From Fimenecus sp045531435 (GTDB lineage Bacteria > Bacillota > Clostridia > Oscillospirales > Acutalibacteraceae), in contig JAZSDZ010000174.1 of assembly GCA_045531435.1 (NCBI GenBank), forward strand, positions 1-8,126: 8,126 bases of DNA, in the 5' to 3' direction. Below, piece after piece: positions 1-7,469 of this stretch (within the stretch, counting starts at the first letter, position 1; each line of letters begins with the position of its first letter). The notes beneath the pieces were generated by a model, which did not search any database, was not told where the DNA came from, and was given only the letters and a program-made list of their open reading frames with translations. Made by a program: the position numbers and the translations under genes.

Positions 1-13
1 ACAAAAATTAATA

Positions 14-3000
14 TTAAGAATTGAATTCAATTGTAGATCCGAAAACATAACGAATAAAACCAGCAATCTTATCAAAGAAACCTGCTCTTGAATACATCTG
101 TACACTGTCTGATGCAAGAACATTTCCATCAGCATCATAAAGAGTTGCAACAACTGATGTATAACCTTTATTTCTTGACAAAATCTTAAATGACTTACCA
201 TCATTTAAAACATTTGTATCGAAGTTATCGTTATCAACTGTCCAGATAATTGTTGCACCTTCAGGAAGATTTTCACTTGTAATTGCATGAAGGATAATCG
301 AGTCTCTACATCTAATTGTTGTTTGTGAAGGTTCGCGAATAGTCAATGTGTATTCAACTGTTGTCAGAATACTGATAAGCTCATTAAGCTGTTTCTTAAT
401 GTTTTCAAGGGAAGCTCTTTCATCATCTGTGAGATTATTACTATTTGTAAGAGTTTCGATATCATCAATCAATTTTTCAATTGCAGCAATATCGCTTTCA
501 TCTGTAGTATCTTCACTGTAATTTACAGAAGCATCTTCAATACGCTTGATTTCAGCAGAAATATTTTCAATTTTCTTGAGAAGTCTGTCAGCTTTTTCTT
601 CAGCTTCCTTAAGCTTTGCTTTTTCGGAATCAGAGTACTTGCCACTTTCTTCAAGCTCATTTATTTCTGACTTGATATTTTCAATCGCTGTCTTATCAGA
701 TGATTTGACATTTGACTCGTCATAAACATCAAGAGAAATCAATACCTTTTCAAGGTCATTTGCAAGAGAAAGAATCTTGTCAAGAAGAGCATCACATTTA
801 TCACTGATTGTTTTCCATTCTGCCTTAGTTGCATCATCAGCAAGTTCATCTCTTGCATTATCCATCATATTCTTGACCTTAATAACAGCATCGGAATCAG
901 ATGTTGTTACATTATCAACCGTAAGATGGTCAATGTCACTTGTATCAGGATTAATTGTAAAATATGCATTATTGAATGTAATTACATAATTCGGATTGTT
1001 GAGTGTTCCCTGTGCAATTTCATAAACTCCAACATTTTCGCCTTCCGTTCTTGCAACATTGCCTGTAAGTACATCGTCTCCAAGAAGTGGGGTCGTGCCA
1101 TCAATGTTATATTTTAATTCAGGGTCAACTTCACCAAATGTCTTTTCAGCATTTTCTGCTGATATTATTACAGGTCTGCCTGTAACCTTAACTGTTACAG
1201 TAATATTCTCAACAGTTGCATAATTGTCAGTATCGTCAGGAGTAAATGTTACCTTAAACTTATTTTCACCTGCATTACCAACCTTTGTTGATGTATCATC
1301 CTGCCATGTGAAGCCTTCCGGAAGTGTAATATCAGCAAGTGTTTCACCATATACTGCCTCAAGGTTATCAGGAGCAGTATATTCGGGTGTAAGCTTATTG
1401 ATTATAATACCGTCTGAACTGACAAATGTTACATTACCTGCAAGGTCAACAGCCTTTGCATAGATAACATACTGCTTACCTCTTTCAAGAGGAATTGCAT
1501 CTGTATATTCTTTCCAATCTTCAATTGCACTCACTGTATCAATATCAAGAACTTCATCTGTCACATAGTAGTAAGTCTTATCTACACCACTACCAATATC
1601 TGATGCAGAAACAGTTGCTTCCTGTGTTTCGTCAAAGAACAAACCGAATGTGATAGTATTAAGGAATTCCTTCCAAATCTTATCTGCAACTGAAATTGCA
1701 ACTTCAGGAGGAGTTTTATCTGTAACCCCTGAAACTTCAACAGTTTTGTTGTTATGAACATCTTTGATTGTGTAAACGCCATCAACAGCATTAAGTACTT
1801 CACCATTTGCAGTAACCTGAATATTATCTGCACTGTAGCCTTCCTTAATTTCAATTGTAAAGCTAAAGTTTGAACCATATTCAACGGTAGTTGAATTATC
1901 AGTCTTGATTTCATAACCCACGGGGCTTTCAGGAAGCTTTATTGTAAGAAGCTCAGATGTAAGATTTCTGTTACCACCAAGAACTGCAGCAACCTGCTGT
2001 CTGTCAAGTTGAACTGTAAGAATACCGTTAACATCAACAGAAGTGTTTAGTATCTGTCCACTGATTATAGCAACACCATTTTCTGTAACTGTATCCCATT
2101 CAGCCTGACCACCGATAACGCTACTTACAGGAACAGGAATACTCATATCACCACATACAAATCGAAGCTCAAGCTGACCTGTTTTACCTGCAGGAATTAC
2201 TTTATCAGTATAGTCAACACCGTCAATATATATTGCCATTCTTGTATCAGGATTACCAAGAACAAGCCCATTATTAAGTTTTAGAACCTTTTCTTTTGAT
2301 GTATTACCCATACCATCTTTTGAATAAAGAGATACTTTGTGTTCAAGAACATTGGTATCCATTGCAACATCAACACTAAACCTACCGTCTGCATCAGCAG
2401 TTACAGTTTTATATTCAACACCATCAACAAGAACAACAACACTTGCACCTGCATCAGTTATACCGTTGATTGTTGTTGTAGTTTCAAAGAATTCACCATT
2501 TGACGGAGAAGAAATCATAAGCTTTGGTGGAGTTGCATCAACACGGAAGCGATAATATTCATTCACACCGTCACCATTTTTATTTACACCGGAAATTCTG
2601 AGGGTATGCTCGCCTTCATCAAGTGATGATAGAGAAATAGTTCCTGAATTTTCTGCACTCCAAACACCTGTTTGTGCATCTGAATCGAGTGTCCATTTAC
2701 CTGAAACCGGCATATCAGATGTAATATCAATAACGACATTATTAATACCAACTACATCAATTGTTTCAGTCTGACCACTTGTATCGGCAAGTTTATTTGC
2801 GCCCTGTACAGCAATAGTAATGCTTGCCTTCTTAGGTGCTGTCATTGTAACAGCACTTGTAATAATCTCTTCAGAAGCGTAATACTGTCCGTCATCGCCT
2901 TCAACATATCCACTGATTCCTACGCAATATTTTTTACCTGCTTCAAGTGAAATTGTCTTTTTAACCTCTGTTACATCATCTCTGTTCTGTGCATCATAAG

Positions 3001-6000
3001 GTGATACATAATTTCCTTCTGCATCTGTGTAATAGCTTGTTTCGTAAGAACCACCAACCGTCAGCATACTTGCTTCTGCCTCAGTCTGCATTCCCGCAAA
3101 CTCTGTTTCTACGAGACCATCAGCTGTCTGTTCATATACAGTTGTTATAAATCCAACATACTTTGATGCATTGGCAACAGGAACATCAACAGTATAGTCA
3201 CCACCGAGCTTCGCTTCACCTATTGATGGTACATCAGGCTGGTTTGGATTTACATAAACAAATTTATTTGATGCAGAAACTGTATCGTGAAGTGAATTTT
3301 CTTCACTTGATGCTACTGCAACAATTTCGTAAGTGCCACTACGGAGCTCTGCAGGAAGTTTAAATGTTGCTTTACCCCAATCAGCTGTATTAGCTACGAA
3401 ATCTGTTTCATAAAGTGGAGTGTATTCATCATTTTCTGATACTGCATAAATGCTGATACCATCAAACATTGCAAGCTGTTCACCTGCCCATGTAGCTGTC
3501 ATACCACTATCCTGATTATATGTATAATCAAGAGAATCCATATTTGCCATATCAAGAACTTCATAAATTGAAACCTGAGTATCTACACTTGTATTAAGTG
3601 TCCAGTCGTAGTTGTATGCCCAGCTTTCTGTGAATGAAATTGTTACATTTACCTCTTTCTTATCTTTATTGTATGAAAGAAGTGCATTTTTATCAGTCTG
3701 ACTACTTGCATCCTTTGAATTATCAAGCCAATTAAGAGGATAGCTGATAGTTTCGCCGTTTTCATCAACAGCAGTTATCTTTAATCCGTTTTTACCGTAT
3801 TTGTCACCCTTTGCAAGTCTTTCAGCCTCTTCAAGACTATCTGCAGGGAATGAAATTGTAAGTGCTAAATCCTGATATGATTTGTAATTGCCAAGATAGA
3901 GCTTGTGACTCATACGGTCATTTGTGCTGACAATCTTTATTTCACCCGGATTAACTTCTTCTGCAGGGTCTGTTGTTGCGGCAAGTGACATGTTTGCACC
4001 ATAGCTCATATAGAGAATTTCTCCATTCGACTCTGCAATAGGTATGTTTGCAAATGCTATTGGAATTGTCGGTTCAGGTGTATCATAAGTTCCGAAACCG
4101 AAGTCAACATCGCCACCCCAATAATATGTAACACCCATATCAAGGCCTATAAAGCTGAATGCACCCCATACTCTTTCATCATTAAGACCAAGGGAGATTT
4201 CTGAGAGCTTTATTGAGCCAACAAATGGAATTTCAGGAGTCTGAAGAGTTGCTTTAACAAATGCTTCCCAGAATGTTTCATTGCTACGAAGGTCATTCTG
4301 AGCAGCTATGTAACCATGACCAACAATAATGCTAAGAATATCGACATCAATATCAGCTCCAAACTTGAAGTCAGGATACCAATAAGCTGACAATCCAAGA
4401 TGGTCAATTAGATTCAATCGTTTTACACCTAATCCAATATTATCAAGACTTATATCAAAGCCTCTTAAGCTTGCTGAAAGGTTTGCATCAGCCTGGAAAA
4501 CAAAGAACAGACTGAAACTACCGTAAAGTAACAATGCTAAAGGTGGAAGAGTTGAATAACTGAACATTGTATCGTAAATGTTATCCATACCACCGCCAAG
4601 TCCCTTAACCCAAAGGACACCGACACCGTCGATATTAACGCCTGTATGACCACCATCAACAGCTACAAAGAACTGATTAGGAACAGGAATGCCGTTATAT
4701 GATTTAAGTTCAAGAGATGCCTTCATTTCGAGATAAATAAAGTTTGCAGCACCCTTAACACCTACTGACCACATTTTATTTCTTGGCATAATGCTGAGAT
4801 TGAGAGAACCTTTTATTTCAGGAAGACCCATTGCATAATCAGGAATACCAACATCCACTGAAATATTAAAGCCTACAAAGCCTCCTGCTCCGAAAAGAAC
4901 ATCTTTTACATAAAGATTAAGACTGCCTTTCTGTGCAATTTCCCATTTTTCCTGGTCAGCTTTATAGTTATCCTGTGCTTCACGAAGCTGATTAGGGAGA
5001 TAGTTACTCTTTGCAAACTTTAACTGAACTGCTTCAAGCGGAGATGTTTTTGCATTCTTAAAATCAAAGTTTGAAGGAATAAGGAAATCAGGAGATAACT
5101 TTGCACCAAACGCAATAATTCTTTCTCTCTTTGTATCTGCAGTTATCTGTGACACATCTTCAAGTGCAATCTGTCCAAATTCACAGTATCTAAACTGGAA
5201 AATAACACCTGCAATTGTCTGTCCAACACTCGCAGCACCCGGCCAAAGAAGAGTTACAACATCTTTATTTGCTGTTGTATTTGCCACGTCAGTTGCACGA
5301 TTTCCTTCAAAATGATACTGCGCAAGAACACATTCCTTACCGTTACTTACGGCAGTAATTGCACAAACGCCGTCCCATATTTTACTTCTTGATGAAGTTG
5401 TGTAAACTCTGCCCTCAATATCAGTTTCAATACTCTGATTACTCTGACCTGCATTGACTGCCCTGACAGTAACATAACCATCTTCAACATCAATACAGTT
5501 ATTAATTGTTATTGTACTTGTAATTGTGCCGTCAACTTCTTCAATAGCCTTTGCTGTTGCTTCAACAACATTGCCATTAGAGTCGCGTTTCGCACCGAAA
5601 CTACCTCTGAATTCAAGAAGAACAAGATTATTGGCATCCTTCATATTTTTCTCATAATCATTTTCATCTGAATATAAGCCTATTTTGTATTCTTTACCAT
5701 ATCTTTCAGTTCTTTCAACTGTAAGAATACCATAAACAGGTGAAAAATATGTGTAATCGTTTGATACAACGAATTGAAGAAGAGTTGAAGTAACATCCTC
5801 TTTACCTGCATCGTGCCAGTCGAATGTAACCTGATATGTACCTGTAAGCATTTCCTCTTCAACATTGAGAGTGATTGTTTCAGCACCCGGATTTACAACC
5901 ACATTCTTTGCAGGAACGCTGTATGAGGCACCACTGTCGATTGAATTAAGTGCAACAGTATAAGCTGATGTATCCTCAAGCATTGAGAAATTAAGACCTG

Positions 6001-7447
6001 TGATAAACAAGCTACGGAAGCCCTCATAGTATATAATCTGTGGGTCCATACTATTGAAGTAAACATTTTCGCCAAGCTCACCCGGACAGAATACCATAAA
6101 CTCACGGGAACCAAGAAGTTTTTCCTCTGTAAGTGTTTCATTCTCCCCTGCTTCATAGCAAAGAATTTCAAATTTTCTATACTCACTGCCTACTCTCGGA
6201 GCAAGATTATAGAATAAGTTAAGAGAAATTTCTTCACCTGCAAGAACCTCTGTATATGACCTTGTCACAGTATCTGCTTCTTCAAGAATCTGATTAGTGT
6301 ACCAGTCAGAATAAGGTGTATTACCGAGCTTTGTATTAACTACAACTGTCATCTTTTCGAGTTCTTCGCTTGAGATATTCTCGATAAGCATTTTAACCTC
6401 TGCATCACCCGGTCTGCCGTTTTCAACGAGCGGTAAATATGCATCATTCGCCTCGTTCATTTCCATACTTACGGGAACAACAGGAAGGTTGATTGCTACC
6501 TTTTCTTCAATGCCAACATTAGCATTTGAGAAAATACCGTAATGAGTTGAAATTGTAGATGCAGAATCCTTTATCAATGTGCCCATATCGAAATAAAGAG
6601 CATAAGCACTGTCTGCGGTACGATACTGTGCATTATACGGAGTAGTAAAGTCAAGTGTTGTATCTGGAGCAAAGTCAAACACACTACTTGCAAGATTGTT
6701 CCAATGACCGAATGCTACCTGATAAGGAGCAAATGACTTACCATCAACTGTAGTGTTAACTGTATAAGCATTAATAGATGGTGACATAGCATCATCAACT
6801 GCAAAAAGTGTTGTATCATAAGCCATATTGTTTTTATTATGTAACAAAACTTCGCTTCTTACAGTTCTATATTCGCCAAGAGAATTTGAAAGCTGATAAA
6901 ATGCATAATCCTGCTTTCCGAGAGCAGTATCAAGTAACACTCTTACCTTTACATTGGCAACATCATCCTTTGAAGATGTTACTGAATAGCTTATCTGTGA
7001 CATACCGTGCTGTGTTGAGGTTTCATCAAGCAGAGAAATTCTCTGCTCGATAGAAAGGTCCTTTACGCCCCAGACAGCAATTAAAGTGTTTCCTTCTCTT
7101 GAAACATCAACATCTGTGCTGTTAAGTCCGAGAAATCCGTAATCACCACCGAAGATATATTCTTCAACATCTCCGTTATCTCTTGTAATGCGGAAAGATG
7201 TGAAAGATGTGTCAAAATTTTCGGCAGGATAAAGCAGATTTTTATCATCATCTGCTTTATTAAGTTTATCACCGTCACGGGTTGAAATAAGGAATCCACC
7301 ATTTTCACCTGACAAAGTGACACCGAGATACTCATCTGCCATTTCGAGAATACTGTCTTCATCTGCAGCAAATCCTGCTAAAGGAATTGTACTGATAGTG
7401 ATAACAACGGTTAATATAACCGCTAAAATTTTTCTGAAGTTTTTCAT
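14..7447 (-). CDS. Giant secreted multidomain Ig-like surface protein (2477 aa), function unknown
   Basis: This gene encodes a predicted exported, non-enzymatic mosaic protein of 2477 residues, probably displayed on or released from a Gram-positive cell. Translation starts at the ATG at 7447, giving MKNFRK followed by a hydrophobic signal-peptide core; an upstream in-frame ATG at 7489 lies inside the preceding gene and lacks the good ribosome site. Domains in order: signal peptide 1-27; unrecognised beta domain 28-323; CARDB/Ig-like 324-460; IPT/TIG-like 461-563; cysteine-containing beta region 564-800; helix 800-840; Gly/aromatic-rich beta-strand block 841-1121; unassigned beta region 1122-1400; Fn3-like 1402-1538; Ig-like modules 1539-2017; YDG-like and MBG-like 2018-2166; coiled-coil stalk 2184-2361; final Ig-like domain and amphipathic tail 2366-2477. 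No LPXTG, SLH, protease or glycosidase motif was seen. The frame is intact and stops with TAA. Adhesin, glycan-binding or structural roles are possible; none is demonstrated. The gene call is secure, the function is not. Confidence 0.95.
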   Translation of the reverse strand: MKNFRKILAVILTVVITISTIPLAGFAADEDSILEMADEYLGVTLSGENGGFLISTRDGDKLNKADDDKNLLYPAENFDTSFTSFRITRDNGDVEEYIFGGDYGFLGLNSTDVDVSREGNTLIAVWGVKDLSIEQRISLLDETSTQHGMSQISYSVTSSKDDVANVKVRVLLDTALGKQDYAFYQLSNSLGEYRTVRSEVLLHNKNNMAYDTTLFAVDDAMSPSINAYTVNTTVDGKSFAPYQVAFGHWNNLASSVFDFAPDTTLDFTTPYNAQYRTADSAYALYFDMGTLIKDSASTISTHYGIFSNANVGIEEKVAINLPVVPVSMEMNEANDAYLPLVENGRPGDAEVKMLIENISSEELEKMTVVVNTKLGNTPYSDWYTNQILEEADTVTRSYTEVLAGEEISLNLFYNLAPRVGSEYRKFEILCYEAGENETLTEEKLLGSREFMVFCPGELGENVYFNSMDPQIIYYEGFRSLFITGLNFSMLEDTSAYTVALNSIDSGASYSVPAKNVVVNPGAETITLNVEEEMLTGTYQVTFDWHDAGKEDVTSTLLQFVVSNDYTYFSPVYGILTVERTERYGKEYKIGLYSDENDYEKNMKDANNLVLLEFRGSFGAKRDSNGNVVEATAKAIEEVDGTITSTITINNCIDVEDGYVTVRAVNAGQSNQSIETDIEGRVYTTSSRSKIWDGVCAITAVSNGKECVLAQYHFEGNRATDVANTTANKDVVTLLWPGAASVGQTIAGVIFQFRYCEFGQIALEDVSQITADTKRERIIAFGAKLSPDFLIPSNFDFKNAKTSPLEAVQLKFAKSNYLPNQLREAQDNYKADQEKWEIAQKGSLNLYVKDVLFGAGGFVGFNISVDVGIPDYAMGLPEIKGSLNLSIMPRNKMWSVGVKGAANFIYLEMKASLELKSYNGIPVPNQFFVAVDGGHTGVNIDGVGVLWVKGLGGGMDNIYDTMFSYSTLPPLALLLYGSFSLFFVFQADANLSASLRGFDISLDNIGLGVKRLNLIDHLGLSAYWYPDFKFGADIDVDILSIIVGHGYIAAQNDLRSNETFWEAFVKATLQTPEIPFVGSIKLSEISLGLNDERVWGAFSFIGLDMGVTYYWGGDVDFGFGTYDTPEPTIPIAFANIPIAESNGEILYMSYGANMSLAATTDPAEEVNPGEIKIVSTNDRMSHKLYLGNYKSYQDLALTISFPADSLEEAERLAKGDKYGKNGLKITAVDENGETISYPLNWLDNSKDASSQTDKNALLSYNKDKKEVNVTISFTESWAYNYDWTLNTSVDTQVSIYEVLDMANMDSLDYTYNQDSGMTATWAGEQLAMFDGISIYAVSENDEYTPLYETDFVANTADWGKATFKLPAELRSGTYEIVAVASSEENSLHDTVSASNKFVYVNPNQPDVPSIGEAKLGGDYTVDVPVANASKYVGFITTVYEQTADGLVETEFAGMQTEAEASMLTVGGSYETSYYTDAEGNYVSPYDAQNRDDVTEVKKTISLEAGKKYCVGISGYVEGDDGQYYASEEIITSAVTMTAPKKASITIAVQGANKLADTSGQTETIDVVGINNVVIDITSDMPVSGKWTLDSDAQTGVWSAENSGTISLSSLDEGEHTLRISGVNKNGDGVNEYYRFRVDATPPKLMISSPSNGEFFETTTTINGITDAGASVVVLVDGVEYKTVTADADGRFSVDVAMDTNVLEHKVSLYSKDGMGNTSKEKVLKLNNGLVLGNPDTRMAIYIDGVDYTDKVIPAGKTGQLELRFVCGDMSIPVPVSSVIGGQAEWDTVTENGVAIISGQILNTSVDVNGILTVQLDRQQVAAVLGGNRNLTSELLTIKLPESPVGYEIKTDNSTTVEYGSNFSFTIEIKEGYSADNIQVTANGEVLNAVDGVYTIKDVHNNKTVEVSGVTDKTPPEVAISVADKIWKEFLNTITFGLFFDETQEATVSASDIGSGVDKTYYYVTDEVLDIDTVSAIEDWKEYTDAIPLERGKQYVIYAKAVDLAGNVTFVSSDGIIINKLTPEYTAPDNLEAVYGETLADITLPEGFTWQDDTSTKVGNAGENKFKVTFTPDDTDNYATVENITVTVKVTGRPVIISAENAEKTFGEVDPELKYNIDGTTPLLGDDVLTGNVARTEGENVGVYEIAQGTLNNPNYVITFNNAYFTINPDTSDIDHLTVDNVTTSDSDAVIKVKNMMDNARDELADDATKAEWKTISDKCDALLDKILSLANDLEKVLISLDVYDESNVKSSDKTAIENIKSEINELEESGKYSDSEKAKLKEAEEKADRLLKKIENISAEIKRIEDASVNYSEDTTDESDIAAIEKLIDDIETLTNSNNLTDDERASLENIKKQLNELISILTTVEYTLTIREPSQTTIRCRDSIILHAITSENLPEGATIIWTVDNDNFDTNVLNDGKSFKILSRNKGYTSVVATLYDADGNVLASDSVQMYSRAGFFDKIAGFIRYVFGSTIEFNS
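17..352 (-). other. C-terminal Ig-like domain with amphipathic aromatic tail
   Basis: Residues 2366-2454 form a compact Ig-like domain: YTLTIREPSQTTIRCRDSI, then LPEGATIIWTVD, and VVATLYDADGNVLASDSV. Residues 2455-2477 form a short tail, AGFFDKIAGFIRYVFG plus seven more residues, predicted to be an amphipathic helix with Phe, Ile and Tyr on one face and Lys, Arg on the other. I recall this domain-plus-tail arrangement at the end of many clostridial surface proteins that lack LPXTG. A role in membrane or wall retention is inference. Confidence 0.6.
365..898 (-). other. Charged helical/coiled-coil stalk
   Basis: Residues 2184-2361 are rich in Glu, Lys, Asp and Leu with heptad-like spacing, for example KLKEAEEKADRLLKKIENI and IEKLIDDIETLTN. 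Three or four related helix pairs appear, each with a Leu-rich core and a 'LTDDERASL' or 'YSDSEKAKL' turn. It resembles FIVAR-like three-helix spacers. It probably holds the beta domains away from the cell surface or links them to the C-terminal tail. Confidence 0.7.
950..1396 (-). other. YDG-like and MBG-like domain pair
   Basis: Residues 2018-2089 match the 'AVYGETLADITLPEGFTW...TPDDTDNY' style of YDG-type bacterial surface repeats. Residues 2090-2166 match the MBG layout: GRPVIISAENAEKTFGEVDPEL, a GDDVLTGNVARTEGENVGVYEI core, then NPNYVITF and a closing YFTIN. These two often occur in tandem in adhesin-like proteins; they have no catalytic role. Confidence 0.75.
1397..1924 (-). other. Two Ig-like surface modules with the IWKEFLNTITFGLFF signature
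   Basis: Residues 1842-1911 hold a small module with the pattern VEYGSNFSFTIEIKEGYSADN...VDGVYTIKDV...KTVEVSG, a common surface-protein unit in gut Firmicutes. Residues 1913-2017 begin TPPEVAI and carry IWKEFLNTITFGLFF at 1924-1938, followed by DETQEATVSASDIGSGVD and YAKAVDLAGNVT. I recall this arrangement as a recurrent Ig-like module in clostridial surface proteins. The hydrophobic stretch is part of the module and not a membrane segment. Confidence 0.65.
2276..2833 (-). other. Two Ig-like modules
   Basis: Residues 1539-1639 form an Ig-like module with 'SGKWTLDSD' and 'LDEGEHTLRISGVNKNGD', the pattern of a bacterial 'loaded' Ig fold. Residues 1640-1724 form a cleaner one: TPPKLMISSPSNGEFF at the start, then TTTINGITDAGASVVVLVDG, ADGRFSVDV and YSKDGMGNTSKEKVLKL, matching the Big_6/bacterial Ig layout. 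These are normally spacer or adhesion repeats on exported proteins. Confidence 0.65.
2834..3244 (-). other. Fn3-like segment
   Basis: Residues about 1402-1538 begin with a Pro-rich linker (NPNQPDVPS) and end with a strand pair resembling the last strands of fibronectin type III domains (LEAGKKYCVGISGYVEGDDG then SAVTM). The length, near 135 residues, is longer than a typical Fn3 of 90-100, so it may hold an insert around the Asp/Tyr-rich loop (SYYTDAEGNYVSPYDAQN). The assignment rests on strand pattern only. Confidence 0.4.
3248..4084 (-). other. Unassigned beta region after the strand block
   Basis: Residues 1122-1400 hold mixed beta sequence with no recognised module. A Pro-rich entry (DTPEPTIPIAF) leads to a domain with a small helical insert (DSLEEAERLAKGDKYG) and a strand set ending VNVTISFTESWAYNY. 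A second segment ends 'RSGTYEIVAVASSEENS...FVYV', which looks like the closing strands of an Ig or Fn3 fold. It links the strand block to the C-terminal array of small domains. Confidence 0.4.
4085..4927 (-). other. Gly/aromatic-rich amphipathic beta-strand block
   Basis: Residues 841-1121 differ from the Ig-like neighbours: long alternating strands rich in Gly, Phe, Tyr and Trp, many with Gly at turns, no cysteine, and only a short helix near 1060 (NETFWEAFVKATL). The motif KGSLNL occurs twice, with Gly at 841 and 880, suggesting a repeated unit of about 39 residues. A strongly apolar run at 968-984 (PPLALLLYGSFSLFFVF) is long enough to cross a membrane but is broken by Gly and Ser and continues into further strands. 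The block ends with a Tyr/Trp/Gly-rich stretch (VTYYWGGDVDFGFG). The pattern recalls beta-barrel, beta-helix or lipid-groove folds, but I recognise no family. Confidence 0.45.
5759..6475 (-). other. CARDB/Ig-like domain followed by IPT/TIG-like domain
   Basis: Residues about 325-460 read as a CARDB-type Ig fold: a start 'VPVSMEM', then 'DAEVKMLIENISSEEL' with a strand-turn-strand layout and a closing 'GSREFMVFCPGE'. It holds two cysteines, 430 and 454, close enough to pair. Residues about 461-563 look like an IPT/TIG fold: 'DPQIIYYEG' then 'SLFITGLNFSML', a later 'LTGTYQVTFDW', and a last strand 'LLQFVVSND'. Both fold types usually serve as spacers or ligand-binding units in exported proteins. 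Boundaries are approximate. Confidence 0.45.
6488..7366 (-). other. Unrecognised N-terminal all-beta domain
   Basis: Residues 28 to about 320 are rich in alternating hydrophobic/polar strands and are not built like the Ig modules further along. Notable motifs are GGDYGFLGLN, a run of strands ending VRVLLDTALGKQD (LLDTALGKQD at 171-180), and AFGHWNNLA. The 'LDTxLGxxD' pattern recalls, from memory only, beta-supersandwich domains in uncharacterised secreted proteins. A carbohydrate-binding or mutarotase-like fold would fit the look, but I cannot name a family. Confidence 0.4.
7367..7447 (-). other. Sec signal peptide of the giant protein
   Basis: Residues 1-27 show the three parts of a Sec signal: a basic start (KNFRK), a hydrophobic core from Ile7 to Leu23, and a small-residue end (AGFA). 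Cleavage is most likely after Ala27, leaving a mature protein beginning ADEDS. There is no lipobox cysteine, so this is a type I signal and the protein is not a lipoprotein. Confidence 0.92.
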
Positions 7448-7453
7448 AATTTT

Positions 7454-7461
7454 ATCACCTC
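7454..7461 (-). promoter_or_regulatory. Shine-Dalgarno site of the giant gene
   Basis: Read on the minus strand, the site is GAGGTGAT, eight consecutive matches to the anti-Shine-Dalgarno complement of Firmicutes 16S rRNA. Six bases separate it from the ATG at 7447. It decides the start codon in favour of MKNFRK over the in-frame ATG 42 bases upstream. It lies wholly in the 22-base gap after the upstream stop codon, so no room remains for a separate promoter; translation of the second gene probably relies on read-through transcription from the first. Confidence 0.9.
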
Positions 7462-7469
7462 GCTGCAAA

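Noticed and set aside
1..13. A transcription terminator after the giant gene.
   Set aside because: Only 13 bases follow the stop codon within the window; no hairpin can be seen in them, so any terminator lies outside.
14..352. A polymorphic-toxin reading, with the C-terminal part as a toxin domain followed by an immunity gene.
   Set aside because: The C-terminus is an ordinary Ig-like domain with an amphipathic tail, no catalytic motif is visible, and no downstream gene is in the window.
1224..1463. A plus-strand open frame of 79 codons.
   Set aside because: It lies antisense to the YDG-like module of a well-supported gene, and its Ser/Val-rich product mirrors the complementary strand of that gene. 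The same applies to the other plus-strand frames, such as 777-989, 2337-2555 and 6808-7053.
1634..1678. The hydrophobic stretch IWKEFLNTITFGLFF as a transmembrane segment.
   Set aside because: It is a recurrent strand signature of an Ig-like surface module and is followed directly by the usual strands of that module.
5893..6186. A minus-strand open frame of 97 codons in another frame of the giant gene.
   Set aside because: It lies wholly within the CARDB/TIG-like coding region, whose own frame is intact with coherent domains, and its product has no recognisable pattern. The frames at 1582-1914, 5680-5886 and 7081-7371 are shadows for the same reason.
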